DNA of 64,000 nt from Ruminiclostridium cellobioparum subsp. termitidis CT1112 (GCF_000350485.1 NZ_AORV01000026.1:62001-126000); one strand, 5' to 3'; positions 33,439 to 43,078 are shown, counted from the first letter of the stretch. Program-made: numbers and translations. The notes: generated by a model from the letters alone, not told the origin.

Positions 33439-36252
33439 TTAAATGCGTCCGGTTTCCATAAACGTTGTCCTGTCATATCTTCCGGTCAATAAATAAGGAA
33501 TAACTTCATCTGCCTCTAATTTTTCTGCCAGATTTAATTTATGAACCAGCAAACTGTTCCTGGAATATGCACCGCCGATTATGGTACGTATGGGCAGTTC
33601 GGCCCAGGGATCATCGATGCTGGATTTAAGTTTCATGGAGACAGCAGCCGGTTCCCAGGAGGTATAATTATATTCGCATTGGTTCATAAGCAATGCGCCG
33701 TTTACAAAATGTGACTCTCCGTTTTCATCTGGTATTCTGTCAAAATGAAAGTAAAAGCCGCCACCAAAGGTCTTTTTACCTGCCCCTGGAAATTGGTAAA
33801 GGGCTGCGGTTAAAGGACTATTGTATTCACCCAATTTCATGGAAACATCCACAAGCTGCGTTCCTCTCCTGGTTACCGAGGCTGTGACACTATCCCCATT
33901 TTTTCTGATAACAAATTCCGCCCCCATTTTCTTGGGTATACTTCCATTATCCCTGCCGCATTGTACAGCCATTTCAGCGCCGGGTCCCCCTAAAACCAAT
34001 CCCATTGTATAAAGTCCCAGTGTTTTTCCATAGGTTGCATATACACCCAGTATGGCTTCATAATAATCGTCTGCAAAGGTAGGGTTATTGACGTGACAAA
34101 CGGATATTGTCACAACCGGTAAAGAAAATGGCTTCAAAGGCGGAGGCAGAATTTCGGCAATTGCCCGCGGATCTGTTAAATAGGCAACATACACTCCTTC
34201 CTGATTGTCCATCAAGGATATCTTTCCAAAATTCGAAACATCTGTTTTGGAAACCTTGAAGCTGATGTTCTTCGGGTTGTCCCGGAAAATGTCTCTGCCT
34301 GCTAGAAACCCGGAATGTACAGCTTCTGCGATCATTCCGTCCTTTTGCGCACTTCCGGTGACTTTGACCGGTATATTTGCAGCTTCCAATTCACTCAGCA
34401 AGGATTGATCCGGTTTAAATCCGAGAGATAATACTATGGCATCGGTTTTTACTTCCTTCTGCTGTTTAGTTTCCATATCCTCAATCAAGACTGCTTCTTC
34501 ATTTATTTCTTTTAAAGCCTGGCCAAGCAGATAAGTCACTCCATATTTCCCCAACCGCCCGCATACGTCTGCAACATTGGTATGGTTCGCATTTGGGGCC
34601 GGTCTTGTCAGCATATCCACGATTACTACCTTATTATCGTTTGCAGCTAAAAATTCGGCTGTCTCAAGCCCGGTTAAACCGGCACCAATTACGGTAACCT
34701 TCTTCCCCTTCAAATCCGCTTTTCCCGATAACACTTCCTCTACCGTATATACGTTATTTCCATCTATTCCTTTAATCTGCTTCGGAATGACGGGGACTGA
34801 GCCTGCTGCCAAAATAACGGCATCCGGCCGGCAGGATAAAATGGTATCCTTTGTGGCTTCGGTATTTAAAACCACCTTCACTCCAAGCCGTTCAAATTCA
34901 TTATTATAAAAGTCTGTAACCCACTGCATGCGTTCCTTTAACGGAGGTCTTTTTGCAATATTCAGAGTTCCTCCAAGTTCTTTTTGACGGTCCAGCAGGG
35001 TTACTTTCATACCGCGGTCTGCAAGGGTCAATGCAGCACTCATCCCTGCCGGTCCGCCGCCAATTACCACTACATTATGAGATTTTGTATCGTAAGCCGG
35101 ATTTCCATATTGTTTCTCCCTGGCAAAAACCGGATTTAGAGAACAGATTGGCGGAACCCCGGCGGCACTGTTTGCATTTAGGCTTTCAAAACAGCGCAGA
35201 CAGGAGATGCATTTCCGGATTTCTTTTTCTCGCCCGTCTCTGGCCTTGTTTACCCATTCCGGATCTGCAATGAAACTTCTTCCCATGGATACGAAATCCA
35301 AAATACCGTCATTTATCATTTCATCTGCAATCTTCGGTTCCCGGATCACAGACACGCCAATTACAGGAATATTAACATTATTTTTGATTGCCCGTATCAT
35401 GTCTTTTCTCCAGCCCTGAGGGAAGGAGATGGGTTCTACGCATGTCATACCTGTCTCATATAAGCCACAGCTTACATCAATAAAATCAATGCCTTTTTTC
35501 TCCAAGGCTTTTGCTATTAAAACACCATCAGTAATATGAATATAGTCTTCCGTAACGCCTGTCTTATCCAGAAATTCTTCGACGCTTAACCGTACGCCCA
35601 CAGGAAAATCCGGTCCACAGGCTTTTTTTATGCCATCAATTATTTCAGTAATCATCCGAAGCCTGTTTTGGAAATTTCCGCCGTATTCATCATTACGCTT
35701 GTTAGTATACGGAGATAAAAACTCTTGCAGGAGGTATCCGTGAGCGGCATGTAATTCTACTCCGTCACAGCCTGCTTTCTGAACCCTGACTGCCCCTGCA
35801 ACAAATTGTTCTATTAGCTGTTTTACTTCCTCAGTCTGTAATTCTCTGGTTTCCTGTTTTAACAATTTACATGGAATGGCCGACGGTCCAACTACAGGCT
35901 GGCCTCCCAATAGCGCAGAGACTGTTTCACGGCCAGGATGGTGCAGCTGAATAAATATTCCCGTTCCATGCTTGTGAATTGCCGCTGCAAGCTCAGATAA
36001 CGGCTTTATATGTTTATCCTTGGTCACCGATAACTGCCTTAAAAGCCCTGCTCCATTTACATCATTAATGCGGGTGATTTCCGGAATAATAAGTCCTGCC
36101 CCGCCAACAGCCCTGGCTTCATAATATGCGATCATATCTTCCGAAGGGGTTCCATCCAGATTGGCAAGTCCACAACCCATTGGTGACATAACCAAACGGT
36201 TTTTAATTCTCAGTTTCCCAATTTCTCCAGGCTTAAATATCTGGCTATACAT
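33439..36252 (-). CDS. Old yellow enzyme / FAD-NAD oxidoreductase fused to an acetoacetate decarboxylase domain
   Basis: 937 residues, three modules. Residues 1-340 are an NADH:flavin oxidoreductase barrel (RLVMSPMGCGLANLDG, HAAHGYLLQEFLSPYTNKR). Cluster cysteines CISCLRC and ICSLNP follow near 348-370. Residues 380-665 are a FAD/NAD(P) domain (VVVIGGGPAGMSAALTLADR, VTVIGAGLTGLETAEFL). This much equals the BaiCD/2,4-dienoyl-CoA reductase type. Residues 675-937 match acetoacetate decarboxylase, including the catalytic pair Lys774-Lys775 in GSIPKKMG (PKKLG in the clostridial enzyme). A single chain could reduce an enone and decarboxylate a beta-keto acid. Divergent from a PucR regulator. Confidence 0.85.
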   Translation of the reverse strand: MYSQIFKPGEIGKLRIKNRLVMSPMGCGLANLDGTPSEDMIAYYEARAVGGAGLIIPEITRINDVNGAGLLRQLSVTKDKHIKPLSELAAAIHKHGTGIFIQLHHPGRETVSALLGGQPVVGPSAIPCKLLKQETRELQTEEVKQLIEQFVAGAVRVQKAGCDGVELHAAHGYLLQEFLSPYTNKRNDEYGGNFQNRLRMITEIIDGIKKACGPDFPVGVRLSVEEFLDKTGVTEDYIHITDGVLIAKALEKKGIDFIDVSCGLYETGMTCVEPISFPQGWRKDMIRAIKNNVNIPVIGVSVIREPKIADEMINDGILDFVSMGRSFIADPEWVNKARDGREKEIRKCISCLRCFESLNANSAAGVPPICSLNPVFAREKQYGNPAYDTKSHNVVVIGGGPAGMSAALTLADRGMKVTLLDRQKELGGTLNIAKRPPLKERMQWVTDFYNNEFERLGVKVVLNTEATKDTILSCRPDAVILAAGSVPVIPKQIKGIDGNNVYTVEEVLSGKADLKGKKVTVIGAGLTGLETAEFLAANDNKVVIVDMLTRPAPNANHTNVADVCGRLGKYGVTYLLGQALKEINEEAVLIEDMETKQQKEVKTDAIVLSLGFKPDQSLLSELEAANIPVKVTGSAQKDGMIAEAVHSGFLAGRDIFRDNPKNISFKVSKTDVSNFGKISLMDNQEGVYVAYLTDPRAIAEILPPPLKPFSLPVVTISVCHVNNPTFADDYYEAILGVYATYGKTLGLYTMGLVLGGPGAEMAVQCGRDNGSIPKKMGAEFVIRKNGDSVTASVTRRGTQLVDVSMKLGEYNSPLTAALYQFPGAGKKTFGGGFYFHFDRIPDENGESHFVNGALLMNQCEYNYTSWEPAAVSMKLKSSIDDPWAELPIRTIIGGAYSRNSLLVHKLNLAEKLEADEVIPYLLTGRYDRTTFMETGRI

Positions 36253-36299
36253 TTTATACCTCCTGACACAATACTGAATTTAGACACTATCACATCTTA

Positions 36300-36328
36300 A
36301 AAATACAGAATTGCCGTTATTTTTTCAA
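36300..36328 (-). promoter_or_regulatory. Promoter of the OYE-decarboxylase/SDR operon
   Basis: Minus strand TTGAAA (36323-36328), 17-base spacer, TATTTT (36300-36305). It is arranged back to back with the PucR promoter, only 23 bases apart, so one regulator could control both. Confidence 0.55.
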
Positions 36329-36351
36329 TGTCTACCATAAATGATAAATTT

Positions 36352-36380
36352 TTGACTTTTTGTTTAGGATGCACTATATT
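36352..36380 (+). promoter_or_regulatory. Promoter of the PucR-type regulator
   Basis: TTGACT (36352-36357), 17-base spacer, TATATT (36375-36380), about 45 bases before the ATG, which has GGGGAGA upstream. Confidence 0.6.
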
Positions 36381-36428
36381 AAATATATATGTTAATTATT
36401 CATTGACTTTATTACAGGGGAGACAAAA

Positions 36429-37955
36429 ATGACATTTGATACACTGATTGAGAAACTTTCAATAGAGCATAACATTGAACTTCTATCCTGCAAGGATACA
36501 ACCGATCTGCAGGATGTGTCCTTTATCGATTGCAGGCATCAGCCCGGACAAATTGAAACTCTATATTTTGGTTATGATAAACAATTGGAAAATCTATACT
36601 CCCTCCCCCATAACTGTATTCTTTCAAAAATGAATGAGTCGCTGCTGGAAAAGGGTAAAAATATGGCATTAGTTCCGGAAGAAGATCTCATCGGCGTCTT
36701 CAACGATGCAAAAATGCTTATAAAGGCAAATTCCGGAAGGGGAATTTTTGAAGAACTCACCGCTGTCGCCGAGAAAACCCGCAGTATTGAAGCAGTCATT
36801 GACGCTGCTTCAATACGTCTGGAAAATGCTCTGATTTTTTGTGACCGCAATTTTAAAATCATTGCAAGTTCAACAACCTACCCCGTTACCGATTCGGTAT
36901 GGCTGGATAATACAAAGCATGGATACTGCTCCTATGAATTCATTAATGGGGTCAGAGAACTCAAACCGGTTAAAAATGCTTCCTTAACTACTGCAAGTAT
37001 CGACGTTACATGTTCACTTTCACCATACCGTAAACTTAGCAGTAAAGTATTTCATAATCAGACCCAGGTTGGTTTTATACTAATGCTGGAAGGTGAAAAA
37101 CAGATTTCACCTTTGCATTCCGATATGCTTAGCGTTATCAGCCATGTTATCAGCTATGTCATCGCATTTTATCTGCCAAATCTATTCGAGGATAAAAGTC
37201 CTTATCATGAGGTATTGTTTGATATGCTGATCGGAGCTCCTTCAAAGGAAATATCCCCCCGGCTGAAAGAACTGTCTTTTCCGGCCGAAATGCTTGTATT
37301 ATTCATTCGTTCAACAAGGTATTTGGGGTCGGCCTATCTAAAGGATACCATAAGCAAACTTCTGACAGAAAGTATACCCGGAACCCACATGACGTATATT
37401 GACAAAGGAATAGCGGCGGTGATTCCCTGCAACGATGATCCCCAAAAGGCTGATGGCCTGGATGGCATAATCCGGGACTTAAGCAAATCCCGGCATCTCA
37501 GGATAGGAATCAGCAATCCCTTCAGAAATATTGAATATTTTTCAAGCTATTACATGCAGGCACATTCAGCACTGGAACTGGGACAGAAATTGAACTCCGG
37601 GCAGCTGGTCTGCCATTATTGCAATTATCAGATTTTTGACCTGTTTTCCGAAACAAAGCACCCTGAAGCTCTTGGCCGGTTTTGTCATCCTGCGCTAACT
37701 GTTCTCAGGCAAAATGACCAGGAAAACAACTCGGAATTGTATAAAACCCTTTGCGTCTTTATTGAAAATTCCTGCAGCATCAAGCTAACTGCCGAGTCAC
37801 TTTTTATACATCGCAATTCTTTTGCATACCGCTTAAATAGGATCGTTGAATTATGTCATCTCGACTTTGCCGATACAAATACGCTTTTTCTGCTGAGGCT
37901 GTCTTTTCTTATTGACCGTTACAACGGGTTAAATACTTTCACTGAATGGGAATAA
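36429..37955 (+). CDS. PucR/CdaR-family transcriptional regulator
   Basis: 508 residues. The N-terminal two thirds has no strong motif; it looks like a PucR-type sensory region with a GAF-like middle (ALIFCDRNFKIIASS). The C-terminal helix-turn-helix of the HTH_30 type reads LTAESLFIHRNSFAYRLNRIVEL, near residue 460-490. Such proteins respond to small metabolites (purine breakdown products, sugar acids and others). Being divergent from the OYE-decarboxylase/SDR operon, it most likely controls that operon. It is one of the few plus-strand genes here. Confidence 0.85.
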   Translation: MTFDTLIEKLSIEHNIELLSCKDTTDLQDVSFIDCRHQPGQIETLYFGYDKQLENLYSLPHNCILSKMNESLLEKGKNMALVPEEDLIGVFNDAKMLIKANSGRGIFEELTAVAEKTRSIEAVIDAASIRLENALIFCDRNFKIIASSTTYPVTDSVWLDNTKHGYCSYEFINGVRELKPVKNASLTTASIDVTCSLSPYRKLSSKVFHNQTQVGFILMLEGEKQISPLHSDMLSVISHVISYVIAFYLPNLFEDKSPYHEVLFDMLIGAPSKEISPRLKELSFPAEMLVLFIRSTRYLGSAYLKDTISKLLTESIPGTHMTYIDKGIAAVIPCNDDPQKADGLDGIIRDLSKSRHLRIGISNPFRNIEYFSSYYMQAHSALELGQKLNSGQLVCHYCNYQIFDLFSETKHPEALGRFCHPALTVLRQNDQENNSELYKTLCVFIENSCSIKLTAESLFIHRNSFAYRLNRIVELCHLDFADTNTLFLLRLSFLIDRYNGLNTFTEWE

Positions 37956-37965
37956 CCTGGCTATT

Positions 37966-39474
37966 CTAATTGCTCAAATATTTATCAAACCGTTTTGTTG
38001 TATTAATTACCTCATTGAGAAAGTCTTTCGTTGTCTGAGCCTTTTCATAATTTTTCTCACTCATTGCCGAGGTTTCTTCCGAACTGGCCATTATTTGTTC
38101 AGTGGAAGCCGACAAATGGCCTATGTTGTCTACTATACGATTGTTTGACCCTGCTAAATCCGTTAACATATGATCAATTTCCGAAATATGATCTGTTAGG
38201 ATACTGACATTGTCATTAATTTTCTCAAAATTGGCAGAAACACTTGTGATCAGACTTCCCTGTACCTCTGTTGACTGAATGGATTCTTTTACATTATCCG
38301 AGACTGTTCTTGCATTTTGGTTCAATTCACCAATTATCTTTGCTATATTTTCGGTAGACTGTCTTGTCTGCTCTGACAATTTTCTTATTTCATCCGCTAC
38401 TACCGCAAATCCTTTACCGGCTTCCCCCGCTCTTGCACTTTCTATGGAAGCGTTCAGTGCCAATAAATTTGTCTGGCTTGAGATGTTAAAAATTATATCC
38501 GCAATATCGCGGACTTCATTTGTTTTTTCCTGCAATCGTTCCATGGAGTCTGCAACCAGGGAATTTGCACTTATGATTGTGACTGATTGCTCTTCCAGCT
38601 GATTCATAATATCCAATCCGCCTTTTACAGACTCAGAGGAGCTTTTGGCAATATCCACCACCTGTTCGGAGCGTTCCACCGTCTTATTGATGGACTGTTG
38701 AATGGATTGTGTCATTATATTCTGTTCCTGAATATTATATGCATTATCCTGTGCTGTTGATGAAATTTCATTAATGGCCGTATTGATGGTTTCTGCGGAC
38801 TTACCCAGTTCATGTACCAATTCGCTGCTTTCAGCTGTCTTGTTTTGAACAATTTTTGCAATTTCAAGAATATCCTCCAGCATTTCTTCCTGCAAAGCCT
38901 GCTGGTCCTTAATGGCATGTATGGAATCATGTGAAAATCTTCCTCCGATGTCGGAGCATTTATATATGGTATGTAAAGTTAATAGTATAATGACTAATTC
39001 AAGATAATTCTGGGATGAATAATTTTTATATATAACAACTAATTGGGCCACATAAACAATATTTATAATTCCGCACACTATGCAAAAAATCCTGGAGAGC
39101 CGATTATCAAAAAACAATATGGCAGCACACAGGACTGGTATTGCACTTACCTTTACGAAGGTTGTTCCATAGGATAGCAGGAATATCCCATATACTACCA
39201 TATAGCTTGTAATGCCTCCCCAGCCAAGTATATCACTTGTTGGTTTTTTGATATATACCGACCAATTTATGATAACCGCCAGACAACTTGCAGCTATAAC
39301 GACAGTTCCCACAACAAAATTTATATTGCCTTTTATCAGATCAAAAGCAACAACACCCATGTACAATGTATAAAGCATTGTTGTTCCCAACGCCATAAAC
39401 CAGTTGATCACCTTGTTTCTGGCAGATTTTTCATTATACTTTCTCTCATTTATCACCGTTTCTTTTGTATCCAT
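37966..39474 (-). CDS. Methyl-accepting chemotaxis protein with polytopic membrane domain
   Basis: 502 residues. The first 190 contain about six hydrophobic segments with very short loops, so there is no extracellular ligand domain and no clear HAMP. The sensor probably reads membrane or cytoplasmic state. The C-terminal signalling domain has the hairpin tip [24 protein letters not shown]-like core ([20 protein letters not shown]). The ATG at 39472-39474 has AAGGAGAGGATT upstream; an earlier Met adds ten residues. A SigD-type promoter precedes it. Confidence 0.88.
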   Translation of the reverse strand: MDTKETVINERKYNEKSARNKVINWFMALGTTMLYTLYMGVVAFDLIKGNINFVVGTVVIAASCLAVIINWSVYIKKPTSDILGWGGITSYMVVYGIFLLSYGTTFVKVSAIPVLCAAILFFDNRLSRIFCIVCGIINIVYVAQLVVIYKNYSSQNYLELVIILLTLHTIYKCSDIGGRFSHDSIHAIKDQQALQEEMLEDILEIAKIVQNKTAESSELVHELGKSAETINTAINEISSTAQDNAYNIQEQNIMTQSIQQSINKTVERSEQVVDIAKSSSESVKGGLDIMNQLEEQSVTIISANSLVADSMERLQEKTNEVRDIADIIFNISSQTNLLALNASIESARAGEAGKGFAVVADEIRKLSEQTRQSTENIAKIIGELNQNARTVSDNVKESIQSTEVQGSLITSVSANFEKINDNVSILTDHISEIDHMLTDLAGSNNRIVDNIGHLSASTEQIMASSEETSAMSEKNYEKAQTTKDFLNEVINTTKRFDKYLSN

Positions 39475-39520
39475 AATCCTCTCCTTAAAAAATGCTTTTA
39501 TCATATATCACACTAAATTA

Positions 39521-39548
39521 TTATCGGCTGAAAACAGCCGCTTCATTA
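39521..39548 (-). promoter_or_regulatory. SigD (sigma-28) type promoter of the chemoreceptor gene
   Basis: Minus strand TAAT (39545-39548), 16-base spacer, GCCGATAA (39521-39528). The -10 is a perfect match to the flagellar sigma consensus. It lies 47 bases before the start codon. Confidence 0.65.
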
Positions 39549-39681
39549 TGATATAATATGTATATTTGCATAAAGCTTCCATAATAGTTATAGAATATAC
39601 ATTATTGTAATAACTAGCAATGTATATGATACATAATAAAATGCATTTTTTTTGTGCGCTGCATATAATGAGGTCATGGAT

Positions 39682-39711
39682 GGCCAGGGTGTCCTTCAGG
39701 ACACCCTGGCC
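39682..39711. repeat. Perfect 13-bp hairpin, GC-rich
   Basis: GGCCAGGGTGTCC (39682-39694), loop TTCA, exact complement (39699-39711). No T-tract follows on either strand, so it is not a standard terminator. It stands just beside the larger structured element and is GC-rich in AT-rich surroundings. Confidence 0.7.
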
Positions 39712-39729
39712 TCGGCGTGAGACCGGTGA

Positions 39730-39837
39730 TTTTTGAGCGAGAGAATTTGACTTGCGACAAGACGAAGACACGCAGAAAGGCTTTGTGCCTTGCAAGCGGC
39801 TTCAACGAAGCCGCAGGGCAAATTCACCACTCAAAAA
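39730..39837. ncRNA. Structured intergenic element, possible ncRNA or palindromic repeat
   Basis: Nested arms TTTTTGAG/CTCAAAAA (39730-39737, 39830-39837) and GAATTTG/CAAATTC (39743-39749, 39819-39825) enclose further stems. These are CTTGC/GCAAG around an AAGGC/GCCTT hairpin, and GCGGCTTC-AAC-GAAGCCGC (39796-39814). The result is a compact multi-branch fold of 108 bases, more GC-rich than the flanks. The strand is unknown, as is whether it is transcribed. It fills most of the 386-base gap between the chemoreceptor and the MFS gene; the rest is AT-rich with no gene seen. Confidence 0.45.
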
Positions 39838-39860
39838 CGTATTGTACATTGTTAATTTTG

Positions 39861-41117
39861 TCAATAGAGGGTAAGATCTTTTGAATCTATGTTTTGATCC
39901 TTGGGAAGAGATATGTAAATGACAAAGCCTATCAGGAAAAGCGGTATGATTGCCAGCACACTATACCTTGCATTACCTGTAATTGTTGTAGTCAGGGACA
40001 TTAAGGTCGGACCTACAATAGCCGCAAATTTACCAAAGATATTATAAAAGCCGAAAAACTCATTTGAATTTTCCTTTGGAACGATCCTGGCAAAATAAGA
40101 TCTGCTTAAAGCCTGGATTCCGCCCTGGGCAGAGCCGATCATGGCACCCAGAATGAATATATGCCATACCGTCGATATGAAGAAAGCAGCTATACAGGAA
40201 ATTATATATGTAAAAATACCTGCAATGATCATAGTTCTGGCCGAAAACCTTTTTGCCAGGTTACCATAGAGAATGGAAAATGGAAAAGCAATAATCTGAA
40301 CAATGAGCAAAATTCCGAGCAGAGTAAAAGTATCAAGGGAATTCTCGCCTAAAACCGAAGTTGCATAGGGTACAACCATTTTTATTATGGTGTCTACACC
40401 ATCTATATAAAAAAAGTATGCGATAAGGAATACGAATACGGTTTTGTGATTTCTAATATGTATAAATGTGTCCGCAAGCCTTTTAAAGCTGTTGATAACA
40501 GGCCTGGGTTCCGGTTCAATGTAATGCCTTTGCTTAACATCATTTATTATAGGTAAAGTAAGAAGTCCCCACCAAAGAGCCGTGATAATAAATCCAATCT
40601 GATACCCGGTTGCATTGTCCATTCCCATGAAGTATATCAATGCAAGGCTGATACCAAAGGGAATAACGCTGGAAATATATCCAAAGGCAAAGCCCCTTGT
40701 AGAAACCTTGTCCATCCTGTCATCACTTGAAACATCCACTAAAAATGAATCGTAAAAAATATTGGAGCCGGAAAAACCTATTGCTGACAGAACAAAGAAA
40801 AGTATTAAAAGCTGCCATTGTCCGCTTGACGGAGAAACAAAAGAAAGAGCAGCCGTAGAAATTATGCCGAGAAAAGCAAAAAATATGAAAAAGCGTTTTT
40901 TCTTGTCCTTATAATCTGCAATGGTACCCAGAATAGGACTTAGCACTGCCACCAGAATACTTGCGATTGAACTGAAATATCCAAGATCCATGCTGCTTTT
41001 CACATTATCAAACATGCCGAATACAATCGGAAGCAATGCCGTAGTGACGGCCATGGAATAAGCTGAATTCCCGCAATCATATAATATCCATGATTTTTCT
41101 TCCCGGCTTAATCTCAT
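39861..41117 (-). CDS. MFS transporter, UMF1/Atg22-like
   Basis: 418 residues with twelve predicted membrane segments. The opening EEKSWILYDCGNSAYSMAV is the hallmark of the UMF1 (vacuole effluxer Atg22-like) family, followed by ILVAVLSPILGTIADYKDKKKRFF, the loop 2-3 motif. Some fungal relatives export amino acids from vacuoles; bacterial substrates are unknown. The start at 41115-41117 has AGGAGA seven bases upstream; an upstream in-frame Met would add 19 residues. It is last in the MarR-led operon. Confidence 0.88.
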   Translation of the reverse strand: MRLSREEKSWILYDCGNSAYSMAVTTALLPIVFGMFDNVKSSMDLGYFSSIASILVAVLSPILGTIADYKDKKKRFFIFFAFLGIISTAALSFVSPSSGQWQLLILFFVLSAIGFSGSNIFYDSFLVDVSSDDRMDKVSTRGFAFGYISSVIPFGISLALIYFMGMDNATGYQIGFIITALWWGLLTLPIINDVKQRHYIEPEPRPVINSFKRLADTFIHIRNHKTVFVFLIAYFFYIDGVDTIIKMVVPYATSVLGENSLDTFTLLGILLIVQIIAFPFSILYGNLAKRFSARTMIIAGIFTYIISCIAAFFISTVWHIFILGAMIGSAQGGIQALSRSYFARIVPKENSNEFFGFYNIFGKFAAIVGPTLMSLTTTITGNARYSVLAIIPLFLIGFVIYISLPKDQNIDSKDLTLY

Positions 41118-41208
41118 AAAAGTTTCTCCTGTAAATATTTTCACTGTAATTTTATCATAACCTTTTGCAGCCATTGGTAAAATTCTTGTTAAATAAGTAA
41201 ACAGTATA

Positions 41209-42207
41209 TTAAAGATTTGGATTTTCTTCTATGAATGAGAAAATGTTTTGATAATATTCCTTTCTTATTTCAAAATTTGCATTATATATTTCGTGCTTTG
41301 AATCAGGCATCATAACAAGCTTGGTATTTTTTGACCTATCAGCAAACCTTTTTTGTCCTCCCGGCCTGACAGTGGTGTCCCTGCCTGCCTGAAAAATCAG
41401 AACAGGAATCAAAACCCGCCCTGCATGCTTCTGCAGCTTTCTTACAGCCCTTAAGCCGGCCAGCAGCCAAGCACAGGAAGCGCCATAGGTACGGAAATTT
41501 TCATCCCTTACACGTTTTGCGAAAATGTAATCATATCTGGCTTCTGATAGGCAGCTGCTTGATTTAAAACAGGGAACACCGTCAAATGCGCCATGTCCCT
41601 TTACGTATTCTTCCTCCGAACCGGTTAACTTTTTGAATAACATCACAAGATATGCAATGGCTTCAGGTGTTTTTCCCAATTCTATTTCGAGCATGGGAGA
41701 CGTTAATATGGCATGTGAAAAAATATCAGGATATTGTTCAAGAAATAAGGCAGCAATGGCCCCGCCCATTGAATGTGCATATAAAACCGTTTTATTATGT
41801 GTGCCGTCCTTTAATACGATTTGCCGGATAAAGCTGTATAGATCCAACACATATTCATCAAAGGAATGTATATAAACTTTATTTTTGTCGTTCAGCATTC
41901 TTTTTGAATATCCGTGTCCCCGGTGATCATGAATATACACTGAATATCCGGCCTGGAAGAAATAGAAGATTACTTCTTCAAACTTTTCGGTAAATTCACA
42001 AAATCCATGAGAAATAACAACCGCTGCTTTTTCCCTGGGATTGTGATAATATTTGTAGAAAATCTCCGCACCGTCAAAGCTGTGAAAGTAACCGCAGCTG
42101 CAGTTTTTTTCCAGTATCAGACGGACAATATTATCCATCTTTTCTATAAAGTCAATTTCCTCTAAAAACGTTATTTTATTGTTTTGGTTCTCAAAAATTT
42201 TTTTCAT
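41209..42207 (-). CDS. Alpha/beta hydrolase, monoacylglycerol-lipase-like
   Basis: About 332 residues. AAVVISHGFCEFTEKFEEV holds the oxyanion loop and HDHRGHGYSKR the next strand. The nucleophile elbow AHSMGGAIAALFL contains the serine. The acid is in IFQAGRDTTVRPGGQ and the His in DSKHEIYNAN. This arrangement is that of serine lipases/lysophospholipases (PldB-like). The start is uncertain: I use the ATG at 42205-42207; another in-frame start lies 15 codons upstream. It overlaps a short reading frame that follows the ferredoxin gene. Same operon as MarR and EFR1. Confidence 0.82.
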   Translation of the reverse strand: MKKIFENQNNKITFLEEIDFIEKMDNIVRLILEKNCSCGYFHSFDGAEIFYKYYHNPREKAAVVISHGFCEFTEKFEEVIFYFFQAGYSVYIHDHRGHGYSKRMLNDKNKVYIHSFDEYVLDLYSFIRQIVLKDGTHNKTVLYAHSMGGAIAALFLEQYPDIFSHAILTSPMLEIELGKTPEAIAYLVMLFKKLTGSEEEYVKGHGAFDGVPCFKSSSCLSEARYDYIFAKRVRDENFRTYGASCAWLLAGLRAVRKLQKHAGRVLIPVLIFQAGRDTTVRPGGQKRFADRSKNTKLVMMPDSKHEIYNANFEIRKEYYQNIFSFIEENPNL

Positions 42208-42295
42208 ATTCGTCCACAACCTTACGTACAATATCAGGCAATCTGTAATCATGACATTCCATGAAACAATCCAGCTTTTTAAGCTTGCTGCAGGT

Positions 42296-43078
42296 TCACT
42301 TTTTCATTAATTCCTCCATTTTGATGTAAGGATTATGGTATCTTTTTTTACCCCTGGTTAATTTCATGTATTCGATTGCATTCCCCGGACAGTTATTGAT
42401 ACAGGCAAAACACTGCTGGCAGCGGTGATGCCAGTTCGGAGCCCCGTCCTTAAGCGTTATGTTATCTACCGGACAAACTCTTTTGCAAATCCCGCAGCCC
42501 GAACATGCACCGGTTGACTTGAATGTAATATCCATAATAGGAGTAAGGGGCCTGAGGAATTTGTTCAGGATACCTGTCCTGACAATACAGTCTTTCCTGG
42601 TGCCTTGATCTATTACCGGTGTTGCTCCGGATTTGATTACAGAGGCAATTTCGTCTACTCTCTTTTTTGAAGCTTCAAAAAGGTGTTGAATTTCTTCATC
42701 TTCAACAGTGAACTCTACAATAAAATTTGATGGTGTTTTAACGGAAAATCCGGCAGAGAGGTACAACCCTTTTGCTTTGAGCTTTCTGTCAAGTGATAAT
42801 AGAGTTCCCGCAACCGTTCCGCCATTGACCGCGAGGGCGATGATGTATTTATTTTTCATTTGCTTCGAGAACTTTTTAATAAAATCGGAAACTATGCGCG
42901 GTAAACCAAACATATAAACGGGAAAGACTAACGCAATTGTGTCCGAGTCGGGTATGGAACCGGTTCTGATTGCGGCAGTCATTGGTATTAATTGAGCGTC
43001 TTCAAATTTGGCCGCCAGATCTTTTGAAATTTTCAGAGAATTACCTGTTCCTGTGAAATAGTAAATACCTATACTCAT
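42296..43078 (-). CDS. EFR1-family flavodoxin-ferredoxin protein
   Basis: 260 residues. An N-terminal flavodoxin-like domain (IGIYYFTGTGNSLKIS, the FMN phosphate loop) is joined to a C-terminal 2[4Fe-4S] ferredoxin with CSGCGICKRVCPVDNI and CQQCFACINNCPGNAIEY. EFR1 proteins are electron carriers common in anaerobes. The partner is not clear. AGGAGG precedes the ATG. It follows marR by 46 bases, so MarR probably represses it. After the TGA stop the same frame stays open for another 34 codons. Confidence 0.9.
   Translation of the reverse strand: MSIGIYYFTGTGNSLKISKDLAAKFEDAQLIPMTAAIRTGSIPDSDTIALVFPVYMFGLPRIVSDFIKKFSKQMKNKYIIALAVNGGTVAGTLLSLDRKLKAKGLYLSAGFSVKTPSNFIVEFTVEDEEIQHLFEASKKRVDEIASVIKSGATPVIDQGTRKDCIVRTGILNKFLRPLTPIMDITFKSTGACSGCGICKRVCPVDNITLKDGAPNWHHRCQQCFACINNCPGNAIEYMKLTRGKKRYHNPYIKMEELMKK

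Noticed and set aside
39508-39795. A 95-codon open frame on the minus strand between the chemoreceptor and the MFS gene
   Set aside because: It runs through the SigD promoter, the GC hairpin and part of the structured element. It has no convincing ribosome site and its protein is low in recognisable structure.
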